Assembly (NCBI RefSeq): GCF_947502895.1
Contig: NZ_CANNBM010000004.1
Location: forward strand, 62,001 to 126,000
From: an uncultured Sulfitobacter sp.
GTDB lineage: Bacteria > Pseudomonadota > Alphaproteobacteria > Rhodobacterales > Rhodobacteraceae
Reading direction: 5' to 3'
Length of the DNA: 64,000 bases
In this document: piece after piece, positions 1-7,713 of the stretch
Layout: every line of letters starts with the position of its first letter
Numbering within the stretch: position 1 is the first letter of the stretch
Translations under genes and position numbers: made by a program
Notes under the pieces: model-generated
The model's database searches: none
Seen by the model: only the letters and a program-made list of their open reading frames with translations
Told to the model about the DNA's origin: nothing

Positions 1-55
1 CGGCATCAACCAATGCCTGGCGCAGATTGCCGTGATGATAACCACGTTTAGGCAT
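1..55 (-). CDS. TetR-family regulator, N-terminal fragment cut by the window edge
   Basis: Only 18 codons are visible, read leftward from an ATG at 55-53. They give an N-terminus of the form MPKRGYHHGNLRQ followed by ALVDA, which matches the start of helix 1 in TetR-type repressors (the RGYHHGNLRxAL pattern is common there). The start codon overlaps the end of the upstream ppk2 gene as ATGCCTAA (8 bases), so the two are probably translationally coupled. The ligand-binding part lies outside the window. Family assignment rests on this short stretch alone, so it is moderately sure. Confidence 0.6.
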   Translation of the reverse strand, partial: MPKRGYHHGNLRQALVDA

Positions 56-917
56 CCCAGATGTCTGGACCGCCGCAAATCTTGGGGTCGATCCGACCAA
101 TCGCATCTTTGTCTTTACGGGTGTAGTCAAAGGTATGCAGCACGGTTCTGATTGCATTCAGGCGCGCACGACGTTTGTCATCCGAGCGTACAATGGTCCA
201 AGGTGCGATATCGGTGTGGCTGCGGCTGAGAGTGTCTTGTATGGCAGCCGAATATGCGTCCCACAGGTGCAGACCTTTTACATCGATCCCCGACAGCTTC
301 CATTGTTTAAGTGGATCGGATTCGCGTTTGAGCATGCGGCGCAACTGCTCGGCGCGACCCACGTTGAGCCAGAATTTGAAAAGATGCACATTGTCATCCA
401 CAAGCATTTGTTCAAACGGTTGGACCTGGGAAAAGAAATGGGCGTTTTGCGCGGGGGTGCAAAAACCGAAAACCGGCTCCACTACACCGCGGTTATACCA
501 AGAGCGGTCAAAGAAAACCATGTCACCTGCTGCGGGCAGGTGTTTGATATAGCGTTGAAAATACCATTGGCTCTGCTCGGTGTCCGACGGTTTGCTGAGT
601 GCTACAACACGTGCTGCGCGCGGATTGAGGTTCATCCTGAAGCGTCCGATTGTGCCACCCTTGCCAGCGGCATCGCGGCCCTCGAAAACCATCGCGATGC
701 GTGTGCCACTTTCGCGCACCCAAGACTGTAGCTTGACCAATTCGATCTGGAGAGCAGCCATCTGACGTTCATAGGACTTTCGACCCATCCGTTTACGGTG
801 AGGATAGGTTTCAGACAGAATTTCACTCTTGTCGGCCGTTTGGATGGCTAGGCGAATGTCAGTCGGTGCATCATTCTCGTAGAAGGCACTGATGGCACCG
901 TCAAAGGGCAGTTGCAT
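48..917 (-). CDS. ppk2: Polyphosphate kinase 2 family protein
   Basis: Uses inorganic polyphosphate to phosphorylate nucleoside mono- or diphosphates, or the reverse. The 289-aa protein has a Walker A loop GRDAAGKGG at residues 80-88 and the PPK2 Walker B/lid signature DRSWYNRG at 137-144, with the conserved KFWL segment near 181. I chose the ATG at 917 rather than the one at 947 because an AGGA sits 8 bases upstream of it. Length fits the single-domain PPK2 class. Whether AMP, ADP or GDP is the preferred acceptor cannot be read reliably from sequence. It follows the alpha/beta hydrolase with a gap of about 40 bases and overlaps a TetR gene. Confidence 0.9.
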   Translation of the reverse strand: MQLPFDGAISAFYENDAPTDIRLAIQTADKSEILSETYPHRKRMGRKSYERQMAALQIELVKLQSWVRESGTRIAMVFEGRDAAGKGGTIGRFRMNLNPRAARVVALSKPSDTEQSQWYFQRYIKHLPAAGDMVFFDRSWYNRGVVEPVFGFCTPAQNAHFFSQVQPFEQMLVDDNVHLFKFWLNVGRAEQLRRMLKRESDPLKQWKLSGIDVKGLHLWDAYSAAIQDTLSRSHTDIAPWTIVRSDDKRRARLNAIRTVLHTFDYTRKDKDAIGRIDPKICGGPDIWDA

Positions 918-956
918 GATGGGGTTCCTGCATTGAATTTGATGCACTATGCGACG

Positions 957-1952
957 TTAAAGGGACGGGCGCAAACCTGCGCGGGCAGCAGCACGGTCAA
1001 TCGCATCTTCCACAGCGTCAGGTGCCGTATGCTGTGGCATGTGACCAATGCCTTCAAGGACGGTCAAAACAGCACCTTCTACCTGCTTTGACAAGGGTTC
1101 CGAGTGTACGGAGAGTGGAACAATCGTATCAGCGTCACCATGCACGATCTCTAGCGGAAGCTGCAAGCTACTGTAGCGCTTTGACATTTTTACGATGTGG
1201 GGCCGCAGGCTGTTAACCTGCTGGGCGTTGGCGCGCAGGCTTTCGCGGCGCAGAACGAGGCCCGCACCCACATGTTCGGCATAGCCTTGCGGTGCGGGCT
1301 GGGGGGCGAATATTGTCTCGATGCTTGTGTCGATAAAGCTGGACGGGACCAGTGCCGACAAGACAGGTACAACCAACGCGCCGCCCCATGTGCTGCCGTT
1401 TACAGTGTAGGTCCATCCAAGATCTCCTGGCCAGGGGTTGGACACCGCGCCCAACATAACCACCGCCGCCGTATCTTGCGGCGCGCCCAGAGCCCAAGCC
1501 ATCGCAACAGCACCACCGTAGGAGTGGCCAACCACAATAGGGCGATCCATACCTATAATTTGTCCTGCCTTTTGCAGTAGCTCTGCCTGCTCCATCGGTG
1601 TCTCTGACTGGCCGTTCCATGCACCGGATTTGTCGGGCAGACGGCCTGTCCAGCCTAATCCCGGCCTGTCAAACATGATGACGCGGTACCGGTCCGAGAC
1701 ACGATCGGCAAAATCAAACGTCCAGTCGCGCACATTGCCGCTGGCACCGTGGATCAACACCAGATCAGGGCCCGAACCCGCGATCAGAACATGAACAGGG
1801 GTGCCTTCTACATCAATAACGCGGCCCTGCGGGGGGTACGCAGATGTTGCAGCTGCCTCGCGTGCAGCGGCGCGCCATTGCACCACAACTACAAAGGCTA
1901 AGATAAGTGCTGCAAACACCAGCATACTAAAGACCGATTTTTTCAATGTCAT
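957..1952 (-). CDS. Membrane-anchored alpha/beta hydrolase
   Basis: A 331-aa alpha/beta-fold hydrolase. Residues 8-25 form one hydrophobic segment, so it is probably anchored in the inner membrane with the catalytic domain in the periplasm. The oxyanion region HGAS (68-71), nucleophile elbow GHSYGG with Ser144, acid Asp275 in HGDADTIVP and His304 in GIGHMP form a complete triad. The start overlaps the end of metA by 26 bases, suggesting coupling. Similar proteins are esterases or haloperoxidase-like hydrolases. The substrate is unknown, and nothing in the neighbouring genes points to one. Confidence 0.85.
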   Translation of the reverse strand: MTLKKSVFSMLVFAALILAFVVVVQWRAAAREAAATSAYPPQGRVIDVEGTPVHVLIAGSGPDLVLIHGASGNVRDWTFDFADRVSDRYRVIMFDRPGLGWTGRLPDKSGAWNGQSETPMEQAELLQKAGQIIGMDRPIVVGHSYGGAVAMAWALGAPQDTAAVVMLGAVSNPWPGDLGWTYTVNGSTWGGALVVPVLSALVPSSFIDTSIETIFAPQPAPQGYAEHVGAGLVLRRESLRANAQQVNSLRPHIVKMSKRYSSLQLPLEIVHGDADTIVPLSVHSEPLSKQVEGAVLTVLEGIGHMPQHTAPDAVEDAIDRAAARAGLRPSL

Positions 1953-2844
1953 ATGGCGTTGATTGATAAATTTCCTGAATCCAGTTGCCGTAAAGCAGAT
2001 GCGCGTGGCTGCGCCAGCGGTTCACAGGCGGCAAACTCGGGTCATCATTGGTGTAATAGTTTACAGGTATGTTAATTGGCGTCCCTTCGGCAATATCACG
2101 GTCGTATTCTTGCTTGAGCGTGTCGCGGTCATATTCGAAATGATTGAAGATATAGACAGCGCGGTGGGCTGGATCCTCGACCAGTGCAGGGCCTACCGCG
2201 TCACTGCCAAGCAGGGTTTTCAGACCGTTTGCCGCATCGATTTCATCTTGCCTGATCTCGGTCCATCGCGACACAGGGATCACGCAATCGTCGGAAAAGC
2301 CGTTCAGATAAGGCGAGGCGGGCGCGCGGTTCACATGGCGGAAACAGCCGAAAGCCTTCGCCTCCAGCATGTGTTTCTTCACACCATGAAAATGGTTGAT
2401 CATCGCCATGCCACCCCAGCAGACAGCCATGGTCGACTGTATGTTGGTTTGGGTCCAGTCCATCACACGCTGCAGCTCGGCCCAATAGTCCACATCCTCA
2501 AAGTCGAGATGTTCGATGGGCGCACCTGTGATAATTAAACCGTCGAACTTTTCGTTCCAAACCTCTGAGACAGGACGATAAAAGCTCTCCATATGCTCGG
2601 CGGCGGTGTTGCGTGTCTGGTGATCGGACATACGCAGCAACGTCAGTTCGATTTGCAAAGGCGTGGCGCCAATCAATCGGGCAAACTGGTTTTCAGTCTG
2701 GATCTTCTTTGGCATCAGGTTGAGCAGTGCGATCCGCAGTGGCCTGATATCCTGCCGTGCGGCCTGATCTTCGTCCATGACGCTGACACCCTCACGGGTG
2801 AGGACGTCATAGGCGGGCAAGGCGGCTGGAATTTTGATAGGCAT
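1927..2844 (-). CDS. metAA: Homoserine O-acyltransferase, MetA family, acetyl-type
   Basis: First committed step of methionine synthesis: acylation of the homoserine hydroxyl. The protein is 305 aa from the family-typical start MPIKIPAALPA; an in-frame ATG 21 codons upstream is rejected because MetA proteins begin here. The nucleophile is Cys142 (VCWGG), with His235 and Glu237 (HFEYD) completing the triad. Position 111 is Glu (GAPIE). In this family Glu111 goes with acetyl-CoA use and Gly111, as in E. coli, with succinyl-CoA use, so homoserine O-acetyltransferase is the likelier activity despite the usual MetA label. I found no SAM-II riboswitch pattern in the short leader. A hydrolase gene overlaps the 3' end. 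Confidence 0.92.
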   Translation of the reverse strand: MPIKIPAALPAYDVLTREGVSVMDEDQAARQDIRPLRIALLNLMPKKIQTENQFARLIGATPLQIELTLLRMSDHQTRNTAAEHMESFYRPVSEVWNEKFDGLIITGAPIEHLDFEDVDYWAELQRVMDWTQTNIQSTMAVCWGGMAMINHFHGVKKHMLEAKAFGCFRHVNRAPASPYLNGFSDDCVIPVSRWTEIRQDEIDAANGLKTLLGSDAVGPALVEDPAHRAVYIFNHFEYDRDTLKQEYDRDIAEGTPINIPVNYYTNDDPSLPPVNRWRSHAHLLYGNWIQEIYQSTPYDIEKIGL

Positions 2845-2927
2845 GGGGCAGGCGATCTCTTTAAAGTGGTTCAGCGGACAGATAGAGGCGACGCCGCGTG
2901 TACTCAAGGGCGCGCACGAATGCGTGT

Positions 2928-3791
2928 TCAGAGTTTGGAGGCAATCAAGTCTTCAAACTCCTGCGAACATGTAACGGCATGAATGTCTTCGGCTGTGACA
3001 GTGACACCGTAGCGCGCCATAGCGGCATAGCGCGGCTGGCGGTGCGCCAGTGCCTGTGCATATGTCCAGCGGATGAAGGTGTCTGGATCAACATCGTTTT
3101 CCGTCATGTTGTTTTCGCTTAGATATTCATTCCATACGCGGTCTAGGAATTCTGGTTGATAAGCCATTGGTTTTGGCGCGCGGTCAAAGCGGCGGATCAG
3201 CTCTTGGGAATGCGCCTCGTCCCCTTTGATCCAGACCAGCAAGCATTGATCTGCCAGTTCCATGAGCAAGGGATCATCGTCAATTTCCGTGTCGATCCAT
3301 TCACAAATGGAGCCGCCCGTGTCGCAGATGAAGTTTTGATACCCGTAGAGGGTCTGCGCACGGGTCTTGAAAGCGGCTGTATCGACCAGCGCCTTGATCT
3401 CGGCGCGGCGAAACTGGCGCTGCCGTCTGCTGTATTCCTTCATCGGCAGCCCCCCCGCAGCGGGATTGCCGGGTTTGCCAAGATAGGCAGCGACGGCGCT
3501 AAGATCGTGGTCATGTACGTTTGGTTCAATATACATGGCATCTGCGCGCAGCATCTGTGCCAGAAACGGCTCTCGCATGGCGTGGGCGATCAGATTATCC
3601 TTGATATGCTGATGCATGCCCGATGTGCCGATCCGGTAATCAATAGAATAATGGAACCAGTCGCCCTGCTGCACAAGCAACTTGGAGATATGGGTCTTTC
3701 CCAAGCCCGACATGCCGAAAAATAGCACGGATTTGCGGGGCGCGCTGCGCCAGCTGTTTGCATCGGGATAGAGCATGCGTGTCTCCGCCAT
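2928..3791 (-). CDS. P-loop ATPase of unknown role
   Basis: A 287-aa soluble protein with a clear Walker A, GMSGLGKT at residues 26-33, near the N-terminus, and acidic stretches such as IDTEIDDD later. I recognise it only as a conserved alphaproteobacterial ATPase or kinase-like protein; no substrate-binding domain is recognisable. It lies between metA and an EamA transporter, 83 bases from metA and 15 from the transporter, all on one strand. The first ATG is used; an internal Met at residue 6 is also possible. Function not assigned. Confidence 0.75.
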   Translation of the reverse strand: MAETRMLYPDANSWRSAPRKSVLFFGMSGLGKTHISKLLVQQGDWFHYSIDYRIGTSGMHQHIKDNLIAHAMREPFLAQMLRADAMYIEPNVHDHDLSAVAAYLGKPGNPAAGGLPMKEYSRRQRQFRRAEIKALVDTAAFKTRAQTLYGYQNFICDTGGSICEWIDTEIDDDPLLMELADQCLLVWIKGDEAHSQELIRRFDRAPKPMAYQPEFLDRVWNEYLSENNMTENDVDPDTFIRWTYAQALAHRQPRYAAMARYGVTVTAEDIHAVTCSQEFEDLIASKL

Positions 3792-3806
3792 TAGGGTCTG
3801 ACTTCC

Positions 3807-4715
3807 CTAGCGCGCGCGCCGCAGACGGTCAATCACGCGTCCGTCAATGATCAGCAAACCAAGGGCAAGCAGGCCAAAGCCTTTGTACGCATTTGCCGCT
3901 AATTGCTCGCCCAGAACGACAGCACCCAGCACAATGGCGATTGGGGCGATCATTAGTGTGACCAACATCAAGTTGCCGCTGCCCGCCAGCGTCAGCACGC
4001 GGTAATAGAGAAGATAGGCCAGTGCCGTGGCCCCCAACGCGTAATAGGCGATAGCCAGCAGGGTGCGTGGTTGCAGGTCCAGCCTGATTGGCCCGTCGAA
4101 GTACCATGCAAGCGGCACCATAATCAGAGTTGAGGTGGTCAACATACCCGCGGCGGCCACTTGCGGGGCCAAACCGACCAGACGCTTGCGGGCCCAGACC
4201 CCTGCAAAGGCATAGGACAGCGTGCCCGCCAATACTGCCAGTTGTGCAAGTGACGTAATATCAAAATCGCGCAGCGAGTCAGACCCGATGGCGATCACGA
4301 CACCGGCAAAGCCGACAGCTACTCCCAGCGCACGGCGCGGCGTCAAACGCTCGTCGCTGAGCAGCAAGGCCGCGACCAAGACACCAAAGATCGCCGCAGT
4401 AGCATTGAAAATAGAAGTGAGCCCCGACGGGATATATAGCTGCCCCCAAGCCATCAGGCTGAACGGAATCACATTGTTGAGAATTCCCATACACGCAAAG
4501 CCGACCCAAACGCTGCGTCCACGCGGCAAAGGCAAGCGGCGCAGCAAAACGTAGATCCACAATACAAGCGTCGCCCAGCCGACACGATGTGCGACAGAGG
4601 TAAGGGGAGGGATCTCGTCCAGTGCGATGCGGATGGAGAGAAATGCTGCCCCCCAAAGTCCCGCCAAGAGCATCAAAAGCCCCCAAGCCTGTGTTGATAT
4701 CGTCCGGTGTGTCAT
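3807..4715 (-). CDS. EamA/DMT-family transporter
   Basis: A 302-aa integral membrane protein with about ten hydrophobic segments arranged as two EamA repeats; the first begins with the AGLWGAAFLSIRIAL-type entry helix. The family contains inner-membrane exporters of amino acids, metabolites and related compounds; the substrate here is unknown. It is the second of two EamA genes in tandem on the minus strand, separated by 56 bases that contain a small CCCCC/GGGGG hairpin at 4730-4744. The two proteins differ enough to be distinct paralogues rather than a recent duplication. Confidence 0.85.
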   Translation of the reverse strand: MTHRTISTQAWGLLMLLAGLWGAAFLSIRIALDEIPPLTSVAHRVGWATLVLWIYVLLRRLPLPRGRSVWVGFACMGILNNVIPFSLMAWGQLYIPSGLTSIFNATAAIFGVLVAALLLSDERLTPRRALGVAVGFAGVVIAIGSDSLRDFDITSLAQLAVLAGTLSYAFAGVWARKRLVGLAPQVAAAGMLTTSTLIMVPLAWYFDGPIRLDLQPRTLLAIAYYALGATALAYLLYYRVLTLAGSGNLMLVTLMIAPIAIVLGAVVLGEQLAANAYKGFGLLALGLLIIDGRVIDRLRRAR

Positions 4716-4771
4716 GTGATGAAACTAGACCCCCTGCGCGGGGGCAAGCGATCCGAAAGCTGCGCAAAACC

Positions 4772-5635
4772 TCATGGCCGTTTGCGTGTTTCGTTCCAGA
4801 TGTTGAGGTAGTTGGCTGAGAAAATGATCACACCGCCCACAAAGACCCAAATCTCGATCGGCTCGTCAAACAGGATCATCGCAACGATGGCGATTACAGG
4901 CAAGCGGGCGAAATCAAGCGGCACGACGACGGTGGCAGGCGCAATAGAAAGTGCATTCGTCAGACAGAAATGCGCCAACAACCCTGCACACCCGACCAGC
5001 ACCAGAAAAGGCAGGCTTTGTGCGTTGGGCAATGCAATATCGCCATCATAGCCTGCGGTAATCAGGCCGAATACCAACTGGATCGTGGTAAGAAAAAACA
5101 GGATCGAAGTGATTGAATTGTCGCGGGTCAGTCGTTTTGTCAGCATGATCGTCAGGGCGAAAAAGATTGCAGCAGTTGCGGCTGCTGCCAGACCGATATC
5201 CAACGTTCCTACGTCGGGTCGCGCAACGATCAGGATGCCGACAAATCCCAATACAGCGGCCAATGCGCGGATCCGTGTCATCTGCTCGCCCAGTATGAGG
5301 GGTGCAAGGACGGCGACCCAGAGCGGGGAAGTGAACTCTAACGCAAAAACCTGTGCGAGAGGCACGACTGCGACCGCATAAAACCACAGGTTCTGACCAG
5401 TAAAGTGAAAGGCATTGCGCAAAAAGTGCTGACCGAACTGGTCAAACCGCAACTCGCGCCAGCGGTTGCCGTAAATCGTAACGACGACCACGATGATTAC
5501 ACCGACCAGACTGCGGTACAGCATTATCTCGAAGGTGTCATATTCGGCGGCCAAGCTCCGCCCGGCTACGGCCATAAACGAAAAAGACGCGATGGCCCCC
5601 GTCATCCAAAGGGCAGCTTTGAGGATGACGTTCAT
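4772..5635 (-). CDS. EamA/DMT-family transporter
   Basis: A 287-aa ten-helix transporter of the drug/metabolite superfamily, with two EamA halves. Its ATG overlaps the stop of the upstream monooxygenase-fold gene as ATGA (5632-5635), so it is probably translated in coupling with that gene and guaA. The substrate cannot be inferred. The last residues are basic (NETRKRP), consistent with a cytoplasmic C-terminus. Confidence 0.85.
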   Translation of the reverse strand: MNVILKAALWMTGAIASFSFMAVAGRSLAAEYDTFEIMLYRSLVGVIIVVVVTIYGNRWRELRFDQFGQHFLRNAFHFTGQNLWFYAVAVVPLAQVFALEFTSPLWVAVLAPLILGEQMTRIRALAAVLGFVGILIVARPDVGTLDIGLAAAATAAIFFALTIMLTKRLTRDNSITSILFFLTTIQLVFGLITAGYDGDIALPNAQSLPFLVLVGCAGLLAHFCLTNALSIAPATVVVPLDFARLPVIAIVAMILFDEPIEIWVFVGGVIIFSANYLNIWNETRKRP

Positions 5636-5916
5636 TCAAGGCCCGTGATGGTGTAATCGCGTGCGATACCTTTGGTTTCTTGCGCCCAATCGGAGGATGC
5701 CGCGCGGGTCTGATGGGCCTCGAATGCAGCAGCATCAGTGAAACGCTCGGCCACGGACCACACCATTGGATCATCGGTTTGCGTCACTTCAAATGACAGA
5801 CAGCCCTTTTCGGCACGGGTCAGCGCTATATGTGTGTCGAGGGCGGCGCGTACACGTGCGGCTTCCTCCTCCGACACGCAAGTGAGCGTTCCAGTCAGGG
5901 TGACTTCGTTATTCAT
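5632..5916 (-). CDS. Antibiotic biosynthesis monooxygenase-domain protein
   Basis: A 94-aa protein of the dimeric alpha/beta-barrel ABM type, with the typical pattern of a first strand, a conserved Glu/Ser-Phe-Glu strand (CLSFEVTQ) and an aromatic WSVAERF strand followed by FEAHQT. Such small proteins are quinol or polyketide monooxygenases, or heme or unknown-ligand binders. I chose the ATG at 5916 because it forms an ATGA overlap with the guaA stop; the ATG at 5922 would add two residues. It sits between guaA and an EamA exporter in an overlapping run. Physiological role unknown. Confidence 0.75.
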   Translation of the reverse strand: MNNEVTLTGTLTCVSEEEAARVRAALDTHIALTRAEKGCLSFEVTQTDDPMVWSVAERFTDAAAFEAHQTRAASSDWAQETKGIARDYTITGLE

Positions 5917-7490
5917 TCCCATTCGATTGTTCCGGGAGGTTTGGAGGTGATGTCGTAGGTGACGCGGTTGATGCCCGGTACTTCGTTGATGATGCGCGTT
6001 GCTGTTTCGCCCAAAAACTCGTGACTGAACGGATAGTAGTCGGCAGTCATCCCGTCGACCGATGTTACTGCACGCAGCGCGCAGGCAAAGTCATATGTAC
6101 GCCCATCACCCATCACACCAACGGTGCGCACAGGCAGAATGGCTACGAAGGCCTGCCAGATTTCATCGTATAGGCCATGGCGACGGATCTGATCGATATA
6201 GACGGCATCGGCCTCGCGCAGGATATCCAGTTTTTGACGTGTGATTTCACCGGGGCAGCGGATGGCAAGGCCCGGACCGGGGAAGGGGTGGCGCCCGATA
6301 AAACTGGGCGGCAGGCCCAGCTCGCGGCCCAAAACGCGGACTTCGTCTTTGAATAGTTCGCGCAGCGGCTCAACCAGTTTCAGACCCATCTTTTCGGGCA
6401 AGCCACCTACATTGTGGTGGCTTTTGATGGTGACAGAAGGACCGCCTGCAAAGGACACCGATTCGATCACATCGGGGTACAGCGTGCCTTGGGCCAGAAA
6501 TTTGGCATCTTTGATTTCATTGGCGTATTTCTGGAACACGTCGATGAACAAACGACCAATGATCTTGCGCTTGGTTTCGGGGTCCGACTGGCCTTCAAGC
6601 TCACCCAGAAACAGGTCGCGTTCATCGGCGTAGATAACCTTGAGGTTCATGTTGTCACGGAACATTGTGACAACTTCTTCGGCCTCGTTTTTGCGCAGCA
6701 AGCCGTGATCGACAAAAACACAAGTCAGCTGGTCGCCGATCGCTTCATGCAGCAGGGCTGCTGCAACCGACGAATCGACGCCGCCCGACAGTCCACAAAT
6801 TACATGCGCGTCACCCACTTGTGCGCGGATCTTTTCGATTGCTTCTTCGCGGTAAGCACCCATTGTCCAATCGCCGGTAAAGCCGGCGATACGGACGAAG
6901 TTTTCATACAATTTCAGGCCGTTGGGCGTGTGATGGACTTCCGGGTGAAATTGCACTGCGTAGAACTGCCGTTCGGTATCGGCGGTAATCGCGAATGGCG
7001 CATTGGGGGAGGTGCCATATACTTTGAACCCGGGGGCCAGACGGCTGACATGGTCGCCATGGCTCATCCAGACCTGCTCTCGCTCGGCGGTAAACCAGCC
7101 TTGCAGCAATTCCGTTTTCTCATCTGCGGGCGTCACAAAGGCGCGGCCAAATTCCGCCGTGCCGCCACCGCCCGAAATCTTGCCACCCTCAACCAGACCG
7201 CCCAGCATCTGCATCATAACCTGCTGGCCGTAGCAGATGCCCAGCACGGGTACACCAAGGTCAAACACCGATGCGGGCGGGCGGGGCGAATCCGCGTGTA
7301 CCACGCTGGACGGGCCACCAGACAGAATGACTGCCTTTGCGCCAAAATCTTTCAGAAAGGCATCATCGACCACATTAAACGGGTGAATTTCGCAATAGAC
7401 ATTCAGCTCGCGCAAGCGGCGCGCGATCAGCTGGGTCACTTGGCTGCCGAAGTCGATGATAAGAAGGCGGTCATGGGTTTGATCTGTCAT
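5913..7490 (-). CDS. guaA: GMP synthase (glutamine-hydrolysing)
   Basis: Converts XMP to GMP with glutamine and ATP. The 525-aa protein has the usual two-part layout. The N-terminal class I glutamine amidotransferase has Cys86 in GICYGQQ and His181/Glu183 in HPEV. The ATP-pyrophosphatase domain has its P-loop SGGVDSS at 234-240. The C-terminal dimerisation domain ends in IEWE, as in other GuaA proteins. Length and motifs are standard. It is the first gene of a minus-strand run with the ABM and EamA genes and faces the mttB-like gene across 223 bases. I could not identify a purine riboswitch in that leader. Confidence 0.97.
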   Translation of the reverse strand: MTDQTHDRLLIIDFGSQVTQLIARRLRELNVYCEIHPFNVVDDAFLKDFGAKAVILSGGPSSVVHADSPRPPASVFDLGVPVLGICYGQQVMMQMLGGLVEGGKISGGGGTAEFGRAFVTPADEKTELLQGWFTAEREQVWMSHGDHVSRLAPGFKVYGTSPNAPFAITADTERQFYAVQFHPEVHHTPNGLKLYENFVRIAGFTGDWTMGAYREEAIEKIRAQVGDAHVICGLSGGVDSSVAAALLHEAIGDQLTCVFVDHGLLRKNEAEEVVTMFRDNMNLKVIYADERDLFLGELEGQSDPETKRKIIGRLFIDVFQKYANEIKDAKFLAQGTLYPDVIESVSFAGGPSVTIKSHHNVGGLPEKMGLKLVEPLRELFKDEVRVLGRELGLPPSFIGRHPFPGPGLAIRCPGEITRQKLDILREADAVYIDQIRRHGLYDEIWQAFVAILPVRTVGVMGDGRTYDFACALRAVTSVDGMTADYYPFSHEFLGETATRIINEVPGINRVTYDITSKPPGTIEWE

Positions 7491-7713
7491 ATGGTCTGAT
7501 TAGGCAGGTGCGGGCAGGGAGGCAAGACAGATTTGGTGAACACGCCTTGTCAAAGCTTGTGGCAAATGGATTGCGCGAGGGTCCGTGCTGCGCAAATTTG
7601 ACATTCCAAGTTTCTCGAATGTCGCTTTTCTACCTGCACCGCCGCAATTCGTGGACGCCGCGCAGGGGATTAGGAGTATTGCGAAGCCAACAGGTAAACA
7701 AAGGGGATATATC

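Noticed and set aside
2845..2927. SAM-II or SAM/SAH riboswitch in the metA leader
   Set aside because: These elements occur upstream of methionine genes in alphaproteobacteria, but the 83-base leader shows neither the SAM-II pseudoknot pattern nor the SAM/SAH core.
6414..7499. Long plus-strand open frame (361 codons) across guaA
   Set aside because: It lies antisense to the well-supported guaA gene, has no recognisable motif and no ribosome-binding site. High-GC codon bias of guaA explains it.
7598..7626. TTGACA promoter for the mttB-like gene
   Set aside because: A perfect -35 hexamer occurs at 7598-7603 but nothing resembling a -10 element follows at 16-18 bases, so I did not annotate it.
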